64,000 nucleotides of DNA from contig OZ038530.1 in assembly GCA_964036665.1 (NCBI GenBank), positions 23,272,001-23,336,000 of the forward strand. Reading direction: 5' to 3'. Made by a program: the position numbers and the translations under genes. Under the pieces are notes generated by a model. That model saw only the letters and a program-made list of their open reading frames with translations, did no database searches and was not told the DNA's origin. Positions 56,217-64,000 of this stretch are shown here, in pieces (the stretch's first letter is position 1; each line of letters begins with the position of its first letter). The DNA comes from Gordius sp. MW1. Lineage: Eukaryota > Nematomorpha > Gordioida > Gordea > Gordiidae.

Positions 56217-56629
56217 CCTTCGGCCCTCGTGGGAAGGGGGAGAAGGGAAGGGAAGAGGGGAAGGGAAGGGGGGACGACTCATCTGTACTTCGTATAAATG
56301 TATCATATTTGCTATGCAATTTATGGGCGAGAAAGGTGGGAAGGGGCGAGAACGCCTATAGGGGGGTATTAAATGCCTAATGATTAATTAATTATTTATA
56401 CAAATTTTCCATTATAGGCAAAATGTAATATAGGCAAAATGTAATATAGGCAAGGGTTAGGGTTAGATTTAGTGTTTGCTTCTAGTTGCGTATTACATTA
56501 GTTTTTATGGCCTTTAGTGATTATGGGTCTAACAAACTTTATATTATAAAACAACACAATGTTAATTTGCAGAATTGTTGGGAGAAATTTTTTGTTGAAT
56601 TTGAACAATTTTTAATTAAAAAAATCAAA

Positions 56630-57600
56630 AATTTGGCCAATGGTCACTTTTTCTCTATTGGTCAGTACCAACAGATACTCTATAAGTCAATGATAGCCAA
56701 AAAAACGGAAAAAAAAATTTTGATGCTCACTTTGGCCAATGGTCATTTTTTTCCATTGGTCAGCAGCCAGCACACGGTAAAAGTGGATATAAATTCATAA
56801 GAGTAAAAAAAACGAAACAAAATTTTCGAATCACATTTTGGCCAATGGTCATTTTTTTCCATTGGTCAGCAGCCAGGACACGGTAAAAGTGGATATAAAT
56901 TCATAATAGTCAAAAAAAAAACGAAAAAAAAGTTTTCGAATCACATTTTGGCCAATGGTCATTGGTCAGCAGCCAGCGGACGGCCAAAAAGTCATAATAG
57001 CAATGGTAGTAACAGGAACAATCATAATAGTCAAAAAAAAACGAAAAAAATAATTTCGATTCACATTTTGGCCAATGGTCATTTTTTCCATCGGTCAGGA
57101 GCCAGCGGACGGCCAAAAAGTCATAATAGCAATGGTAGTAACAAGAACAATCATAATAGTCAAAAAAAACGAAAAAAATAATTTCGATTCACATTTTGGC
57201 CAATGGTCATTTTTTTCATTGGTCAGCAGCCAACGGACGGCCAAAAAGTCTTATTATCAATGATAGTAACAAGAACAATCAGAAGAGTCAAAAAAACTCC
57301 GGGATTCTAACCCAAAAACTAGTTAAATTGCATAGCAATTAGAAGTAAACAACTTTTATTTATGTTTATTATATAACATTGGTCAGCAGCCAGCGGACGG
57401 CCAAAAAGTCATAATAGCAATGGTAGAAACAGGAACAATCATAATAATCAAAAAAAACGAAAAAAATAATTTCGATTCACATTTTGGCCAATGGTCATTT
57501 TTTTCATTGGTCAGCAGCCAGCGGACGGCCAAAAATTCTTATTATCAATGATAGTAACAAGAACAATCATAAGAGTCAAAAAAAACTCCGGGATTCTAAC
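56630..57600 (+). repeat. Hairpin minisatellite, about 115-bp units
   Basis: Units contain CACATTTTGGCCAATGGTCA, an A/T spacer, CCATTGGTCAGCAGCCAGCG GACGGCC and CATAATAGCAATGGTAGTAA. At least seven units are seen. GGCCAATGG and CCATTGG face each other, so each unit can form a short stem, and each also carries CCAAT-box-like sequence on both strands. Confidence 0.85.
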
Positions 57601-57845
57601 CCCAAAACTAGTTAAATTGCATAGCAATTAAAAGTAAACAACTTTTATTTATGTTTATTATATAACTAGTTAAATTGCATAGCATTAAAAGTAAACAACT
57701 TTTATCTATGTTTATTATATAACAAAAACTAGTTAAATTGCATAGCAATTAAAAGTAAACAACTTTTATTTATGTTTATTATATAACTAGTTAAATTGCA
57801 TAGCAATTAATAGTAAACAACTTTTATTTATGTTTATTATATAAT
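57316..57845 (+). repeat. About 60-bp tandem repeat
   Basis: The unit ACTAGTTAAATTGCATAGCA ATTAAAAGTAAACAACTTTT ATTTATGTTTATTATATAAC occurs once near 57320 and then four times in tandem from about 57608 to 57843. A partial minisatellite block lies between them. This array is missing from the left arm at 21141-22592. Confidence 0.85.
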
Positions 57846-58067
57846 AGATAATTTAACAAATCTTATATATAACACACCGAGGGAGAGAGAGATGAGGGGT
57901 GGGGCACCTCTTATGCATGAGATAGAGATGAGGGGTGGGGCACCTCTTTCTCATGCATAGCAATTAAAAAGCGATAACCTAATATACCCAATGCAAATAG
58001 ATAGGGAGGACAACGGACAACGGACGGACAACCAAAAACGAGCCCATAAATTGCATAGCAATTAAAA

Positions 58068-59274
58068 ATAAAAAAATTTGATAAACAACATAGAAAAACA
58101 CCATTTTTATATATTAAGATAAAAAGGCTTTGCCCTTACTAATAGCTAGGTCCCTCCCGAGCCCGTTTTATTACCATAACGCTCGTCCAAGTCCGACTCG
58201 AATTTTAAACAAAAAGCCCATCTATGCCCGGCTTTGGTGGTGTTAGCTGTATTTGCTTTAATAAAGTTAGCTATATCAAGATCAATAAAAAGTAAACTTT
58301 ATAAAATGAATTTACTAAACAATAAATATTATTTTTAGTTGAAATTTCACATCAATTTCTACTGTAGAATTAAAACGCACAATTTCTAAAGAAATTAGAT
58401 TTTCAAGTATGGTTAAAAATGAAGCATGCAATGAAATGTGTAAAACGCTTTGTAAAATTATCATTTATATTGAGTTTTAATTATTTCTATCTTCTTATTA
58501 TACTCTTCTCTAAATACTCGCAATTTCTATAAACAAGAAACTAATGTAAATTCCATGTAAATACTTGGGAAAATAAATTAATTAATTAATTACCTTTATC
58601 ACTAAAATTTGGCTTGTAGTAGAATCTTCCTCGTTTATTTTAGAGGTTGAGATAGTTTTAGAGAAATAATTAAGAATTAAATTTCCTCTGATTAGCAAAC
58701 ACGTTCTCGGGACAGAAAATTTTTGTAAAAATAGTACTACATTAAATATGAATTAATTAAGATAATTTATTATTTCTATATGCGCAACACGAACAAGACT
58801 CCTATTGTTATCATTAAATTTTTCTGGATAATTTGAAAAAAATTAATTTTTTTTGTAAATGGAAGGGGGGGGGGAGTTCTAATTCAACCCCCCTTCCCTA
58901 TGTTACTGTATTTTATAGATATTCATCGATGTACGATGGGCTCACTTCAGTGAAAAAGTCCTATCCGTCCTCTGTCTCGACCTGCCCTATCCAATCTAAC
59001 TTAAACTCATGGAAACTTATGCTTCTGTAAAAGGCGTTTTAGCTTCCGCATAAAGACTAGTTAATGATCGCTGGTTAGCCTTAGCTTTTTCAACCTCGCT
59101 GGAGCCTATTTTTTAGTTCGTGCTCCAACTGATTGCCATACATTTTTGTTTGCAACTTATCTAGCTTGTTACTTTAAAATCCGTGAATACATCTAATTTG
59201 TCTGACTCCGACCGAGGCTTTTATTTTATTTTTTTACAAAAATTTGTAGCTATATGCAGTATAATAGCATCAAG
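58068..59274. other. Spacer upstream of GPKOW
   Basis: A GC-rich fragment at about 58145-58235 (CTCCCGAGCCCG ... ATGCCCGGC) belongs to the TAGAG-ended group. A G/C-tract remnant lies at 58862-58900. At 58985-59035 the sequence AACTTATGCTTCTGTAAAAG is an inverted copy of pieces near 39115 and 55675. No exon is seen. Confidence 0.4.
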
Positions 59275-62200
59275 ATGTCGTCTGTAAATTTTAAGTTTAC
59301 TAAAACAATTGAGAAAAAAGTCAAATCTGTTTTACCATCAGTTAAGGATAATGAAGATAATCTGGATAAGGATTATGTATTATCGTTGGAAAATAAAAGG
59401 ATAAAAAGGTAATATATGGCACGTTGTCTTATAATGTTTTAATTTAGTACACACATAAATGAAAAAAGGGAATATATCATACCTTTGATCAAAGCAAGAG
59501 ACTCACACCTTGATTCATTAGAAGTTAGAGCAATTAATGAGATATTACAAGGTAAATTTTATACTAAATCACAGCTATTATAGAATAGAAACACAGGTTC
59601 AGTTACAAGGTGTTAAGACACAGTCAAATTTGACAATACTGATGGAGAAAAGAGAACAAATGGTATTATTTTTATTATCATTGTTTGAAATATATATTTG
59701 TAGGAAACTAATGATACTAAATTTAATTCATCAATTGCAAGTAATATTGACCCTAATTACGACACTGTGCCTATTGAAGAGTATGGCAAAGCACTCTTAA
59801 GAGGGATGGGATGGAAAAAAGATCAGCCTATTGGATTAAGGAATAAAGAGTACATTATATAATATTGTCTAAATATAATAGGTTAATCTTGCAAACTTAA
59901 CTAAAATTTTGTAATATATAAACCATATTGATATAATTTCTGATTTATACATTATCCAGAATTGTAAAATCTATGGAGCCTGTATTAAGGCCCAAAGGAA
60001 TGGGCTTAGGAGCTGAAAAATTAATACAAATAAATCCAGATTTTGAGAGTGTTAAGAGCAATGGGGAAGATGGAAAAAAACTGAGTGAAGATCAAAAAAT
60101 CAAAGGCTATGTTGTTGGGAGCCCTGTATTTATTCTGAAAGGAAGTCCTTATAATGACATGTATGGATTGGTAAGCAAATATAACATTTGATATTTAATT
60201 GGTAAATTTTTATTTTTAATTATTTACTATAAAATCTTTTAGATTGAGGGATTAGATGAAGACAATGGTCGAGTTATTGTTAAACTTTCTATGAAAAATG
60301 TGACAGTAACTGTACCAAAATATTTAGCTAAACCTGTCTCCTTACAAGAATATGAAAAATGTCATCGATATCTAAGTAGATCAATATAATTGATATCAAC
60401 TAAAGAAATTTACAACTTTGATTAAAAATAATTATGTTTAAAAATATGTAATGCTCTTATTTAATGTTGATAGATAAGGGTAAAGCAGATGAAATGGACC
60501 ATAAATCTAAAAGAAAACTTGAACAGAGATCAGAATATGGACTTATCAAATTGAATAAAGTGAAAGAGGAAATCAAGGTTGAAACTATAAGCGAAAAGTA
60601 TATTTATATTACATAAATCCTTTACCATTGTAAAACTTCAGTTTATAAAACTAGTTCATTTTATGAACACAAACATAGTCACTTTTAAACTTACATTTTA
60701 TAAAAGGTGGCACTGAAATTAGTATGGCTTAAGGTTAAATTTTATGATAGTTCATCATCATTTATTCAGATGATCAATCTTTTTAACATTGATTTCTATC
60801 AATTTCTATATTCATACGTTATTATTTATATTATATCAATTTTAATCTTCCTCACTTTCATTTTCTCACTTGTCTTAACCTCTCAATTTCCTTTTCCCCA
60901 TAAGCAGATTCATGTGACCATACCAACTTAAACTATTGATCTCATTCTCATCTACATTGATGCTAAGTTATGAGTTGGAGTCATACAGTATTGTTGCTGA
61001 TTAATTGACTTATAGCATGTGTACCCTTCAGTGTTTTTTGAAATTTTTGTCATTCAAGATCTTATTCATGGGCGTAGTCAGGGGGAGGCAGGGAGGGACA
61101 GTTGCTCCTTTCTAAATCCAAAGATTTGTTTAAATATTTATGGCTTAATTGTAAAAAATTATCATTTTGCCCCTTTTTAATTCATTTTTGCCTCACTCTT
61201 TTAAAATCATGGGTACATCCATGTGCTTATTGATCCCTTGTTTTGAGATTCCCAGCACTGAATCTTACTATAAAAGTTATTAATTTAAATTAACCAACTT
61301 TAAATTGTTGAAACATCCTTAATAAGCAATGCGATATCTAGTATTAGAGTGTTTTAACCTGACCCGACCTGAAAATTAATTCAAATTCTAACCCTGTCCT
61401 GAAATATTTGAATTTTTAAATCGAGAACTATGATCAGCGCATAGCATCACAAGGAATTAGTTAGGATTTTTATTTATAAATGGCATAGTTCTGCAAAGTT
61501 AATTTCTAACTCCACATAGTTTTTTTGAAACAGAGTCTGGTTTTGGGTGCCTGAGCCCAACTCTGCCTGGACTATTTTCTTTTGTGTTTGTTTATCCTCT
61601 TGCCAAAATTAGTTAATAGCATTTTTAGTTCATCTTAATTAAAATATTTACGCCACGTGGTGGTTTAGATATTTTTCAAGCTGTGATAGGCTAACTAAAG
61701 TGACAATTATTGATTTATACTTTAGTGTAAAGAACATTATCATCTGCACTATCATGTTTCAATTTAGTCTTAAATATAAAGTATACATGTCATGTTATGA
61801 ATATAGCGGGGAAGAAGAATCACGGACTGCCACTACCTGGGTCAAGCCATGTCTCGTTGTTAGAATCATTGATCCCAAATACCAACTTGGGCTATGGTAT
61901 GAGAAAAAGGTGAGACCTTCTACTTACACAAATTTGGGAATATTTTACATAGCTATAAAATATTTTTGTATCATATATCGTGGGTTATACTTTAAGGTAT
62001 ACGTTCTTAGAGTGAGTCTGGACAAGAAGGATCCTCAAAGATTTAGTTTAAAGATAAAACCTCTCTCCGACCAAAACACCTTACAAGAGGGTAAAAGTGT
62101 GAAACTCAGATTCATGACTAATTCCATGCTCGAGACCGTTCTTCCCAAAAATCAGTCAAACAGTGATGAAGTTATGCTCGTTATGGTTGTAAAGGGTGAA

Positions 62201-62406
62201 CATACGGGTCGGGTAAGGGTTTTGTTTATAATTTATTATTTAAAATTAATGTTCAATTTATTTGTTAGATTGGTGAGTTGGTGCGTAAGGATAAAAGGAC
62301 CCTTAATGCTAGCGTTAAATTCAGAGATGAAAATGGGAAAAGACAAAAAATTGAGCTACCTTTCGAGTTTGTGTGTGAATATAGAAAACCGACCTCCTCA
62401 GAATGA
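59275..62406 (+). CDS. GPKOW: G-patch and KOW-domain splicing protein (GPKOW/Spp2-like), 10 exons
   Basis: Exons are 59275-59408, 59448-59551, 59589-59662, 59704-59849, 59960-60170, 60243-60375, 60474-60597, 61807-61909, 61997-62212 and 62269-62406, all GT-AG with matching phases. They give 460 residues, near the human length. The start MSSVNFKFTKT matches the SFGF(T) opening of the family. The G-patch is at about 130-175 (EEYGKALLRGMGWKKDQPIG then LRPKGMGLGA). The first KOW region is at about 204-263 (VGSPVFILKGSPYNDMYGLI). The second KOW half (about 318-457) contains WVKPCLVVRIIDPKY, SMLETVLPKNQ, VVKGEHTGRIGELVRKD and ELPFEFVCEY. GPKOW/Spp2 proteins bind and activate the helicase DHX16/Prp2 through the G-patch during spliceosome activation. 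Introns 1-3 are 39, 37 and 41 bp. Intron 7 (1,209 bp) carries a family A insertion. Confidence 0.93.
61067..61223. mobile_element. Family A miniature element in GPKOW intron 7
   Basis: It starts CATGGGCGTAGTCAGGGGG and has AAATCCAAAGATTTG and TTATCATTTTGCCCC. The worn right end is near ATGGGTACATCCATG. The candidate target duplication ATCTTATT / TGCTTATT matches at 6 of 8. Confidence 0.7.
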
Positions 62407-62541
62407 ATGTTCATCATTTATATACGCGTTATTTCACATGTGTGTTTATATACAATTATTTGGGGCATATTATAATAATTATACGAATAATTTTGTTATA
62501 CCCGCATTAAAATACAAATTATTAAATGTCTATTTCTAATG

Positions 62542-62549
62542 AAATAAAA
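62542..62549 (+). terminator. Poly(A) signal of GPKOW
   Basis: AATAAA (in GAAATAAAAC) lies about 136 bases after the stop codon, just before the family B element. Confidence 0.5.
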
Positions 62550-62569
62550 CATCGCGGGAGGAGTTAGGC

Positions 62570-62753
62570 CAGTGTTGTAAAAAGGGGTGGGTCTTGCCCG
62601 GTCGACCTTAATCGACTAAACAAGCAGCAGAGACACCAAAGGTTTTTTGGTCTCTGCTTTTCATAGTTGACCACTAGGCTTGGTCGAGATATGAAAAAAA
62701 GACCCGAGTTAACAAGGTCGACCAAACAAAACACAGCCCTTTTTACAACACTA
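62570..62753. mobile_element. Family B miniature element
   Basis: It starts CAGTGTTGTAAAAAGGGG and ends CCCTTTTTACAACACTA, with GTCGACC and inverse GTCGACC motifs near the ends. The target duplication is weak (GTTAGGCC / GTTTGGGT). Confidence 0.8.
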
Positions 62754-62915
62754 GTTTGGGTTAGAAGTTTGCGAGTAAGTTTTCCCCATCATCCCCACAA
62801 TCCAGTGTCGGTTTACAATTTTGATATAGATAGTATGCTAAGAAGAGGAATGTCTGAGAAAGATATTTATAAAACTCAAATGAGGACTAATAATTCTAAA
62901 GGCTCTATATTATAA
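62754..62915 (+). other. Unassigned short open frame after the family B element
   Basis: The frame leaves the transposon and reads VSFPHHPHNPVSVYNFDIDS, then MLRRGMSEKDIYKTQMRTNN SKGSIL and a stop. The second half looks protein-like. It may be the last exon of an unseen gene, an alternative tail of GPKOW, or chance. No family is recognised. Confidence 0.25.
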
Positions 62916-62934
62916 AGACCAAAATGGTTTAAAT

Positions 62935-63863
62935 TAGAGATCTGTTCGGATAGGCCCGCGGGCGGGTACGGCCAGGCTTTTAAGAGAAATAAATTTTAGC
63001 GGGCTCGGGTGGTTCAACCAAGTTTAATAACACGCTTGGGCCGGCCAAATAAATAACATAATGGACTCGGGCGGGTCTATAATTCTAAAAACGTTCCTGG
63101 AATTTTTATTAAATTTGAACCGATCATAAACGGGCTTTTAGTTTTCTTATAGCAAAAAAATTATGACAAATATAATAATATATTTGTATATTAAAATGGT
63201 TTTGAATTTATTTAGGAACATTCATACCTGTCACGTTCATTCAATTCATTTTATATTTCGCGCCTTATTAATTCTAGACAATTATCATTTTATTTCCTCG
63301 TATATGCTTACGTTTTTACATAGATTTTATTAAAGTAGCTTCTCTATTAAAAACTAACTACTAACAAACAGTGTAAGATATTTTATAATGCAATTAAAAT
63401 TGATGTAAAATTTGTAACTAATTAAATTCACTATTTTAGTATTGGATCTGAAATTAACTTTTTCCAGTCATAATTAAAAGTTACACTTAGAAGGTACTCT
63501 CTGCTCAACTTTGCACATTAGATCGTTAATCCTTAACATTCATTTGATTTAAAATTTGAAAACCTCTGAAAACTTTTTACAGCCCCATTTTTGTACAAAA
63601 AATAAGGGTTTAAAATAGTCAAAGCCTCAATAAGATAGTCAATCAAAACACCTTATTAATAATATTAGTAAATTAGCAGCAATAATTGTTTTGCATACAT
63701 TTTCAATTGATTGGTAGATTGGAAAAAATTGAAGGTTTTCCAAACGGATACGGGCGAACCTGAAGTGCGCAAAAAAATATGGACGTGCTCGGGCGGGCCT
63801 CATGGTTTTTAACATGGGTACGGGCTGGCCAAGCTCATAAAAATGGGCCGTTGCAGATCCCTA
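62935..63863. mobile_element. GC-rich-ended hAT-like element
   Basis: The left end is TAGAGATCTGTTCGGATAGG. The right end, inverted, is TAGGGATCTGCAACGGCCC. The target duplication is GTTTAAAT (62927-62934) versus GTTTAGAT (63864-63871), 7 of 8. Both ends are rich in GGGCGGG and the 600-bp middle is AT-rich without ORFs. Confidence 0.88.
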
Positions 63864-63871
63864 GTTTAGAT

Positions 63872-64000
63872 TCTAAATGATTAAATAATTTTTTGTTATA
63901 AATTTTATAAATATCTATTCAGAACGTCAGGCAATGCTTTGTTATTGTTAAATAAACATTAGACATTTTTGCCATAGATATAAAAAAATAGAAGACAAAA
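63872..64000. other. AT-rich right edge, nothing recognised
   Basis: The sequence between the last element and the window edge has no coding or repeat signal that I can identify. Confidence 0.4.

Larger units (their letters stand above)
56217..58067 (+). repeat. Right arm of the large dispersed inverted repeat
   Basis: The block opens with CTCGGGCCTTCGGCCCTCGT GGGAAGGGGG, then the telomere-like cassette in GGGTTAGGGTTAG orientation (56415-56470), a hairpin minisatellite (56630-57600), an approximately 60-bp tandem array (57316-57845) and a GATGAGGGGTGGGGCACCTC region. It closes with ACGAGCCCATAAATTGCATA. Every part except the 60-bp array is present in reverse at 21141-22592. Confidence 0.85.

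Noticed and set aside
56630..57600. Regularly spaced repeats resembling a CRISPR array
   Set aside because: The host is a eukaryote, the units are about 115 bp with homologous (not unique) spacers, and a second inverted copy exists. This is a minisatellite.
61700..62539. A single 279-residue protein
   Set aside because: The frame reads through GPKOW introns at 61910-61996 and 62213-62268. The spliced product matches the family whereas the read-through segments do not.
1..64000. tRNA, rRNA or other structured RNA genes
   Set aside because: No cloverleaf-like sequence with the usual A and B box consensus and no rRNA-like stretch was noticed by eye. A covariance-model scan would be needed to be sure.

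Overview
This is nuclear DNA from an invertebrate animal. It is AT-rich, the genes are split by GT-AG introns, and transposon debris fills most of the space. The gene set (an I-BAR protein of the MTSS1 type, a TAL1-type bHLH factor, RCC1L, mitochondrial S17, GPKOW) is metazoan. Many introns are only 34-50 bp, as is common in flatworms and other compact-intron lineages such as orthonectids, so I lean towards a lophotrochozoan-like animal. The species cannot be named from the sequence.

Layout. 1-1975: RTE-like LINE remnant (minus). 2165-2929: internally deleted hAT element with a BED finger. 3-11 kb: AT-rich DNA with hAT-type miniature elements, one nested in another. 11379-11717: TAL1-like bHLH gene (minus). 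15391-16413: SAM-dependent methyltransferase (minus). 16.5-25 kb: transposon debris, including one arm (21141-22592) of a large inverted repeat. 25289-27434: RCC1L (plus, 6 exons). 27892-28470: MRPS17 (minus, 3 exons), tail to tail with RCC1L. 28.6-34 kb: second RTE-like LINE, a TCTCG-rich element and a solo LTR. 34608-55039: MTSS1/missing-in-metastasis-like gene (plus, 15 exons), whose 12.4-kb second intron is packed with miniature transposons. 56217-58067: the other arm of the inverted repeat. 59275-62406: GPKOW (plus, 10 exons). 62935-63863: GC-rich hAT-like element.

Four multi-exon genes were rebuilt by joining short exons. In each case splice phases are consistent throughout and the joined protein follows the known family. 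RCC1L (mitoribosome assembly) and MRPS17 (small mitoribosomal subunit) act in the same process. GPKOW acts in splicing. The MTSS1-like protein would couple membrane curvature to actin.

The most striking non-genic content is a set of miniature transposon families. Family A has ends CATGGGCGTAGCCAGG and about 20 copies. Family B has ends TAGTGTTGTAAAAACGGC and about 10 copies. A third group is GC-rich with TAGAG ends. Many copies carry 8-bp target duplications that can be read directly, which places them with hAT elements. There is also a 1.4-1.9 kb repeat present twice in opposite orientation 34 kb apart, carrying a hairpin minisatellite and a telomere-like cassette.
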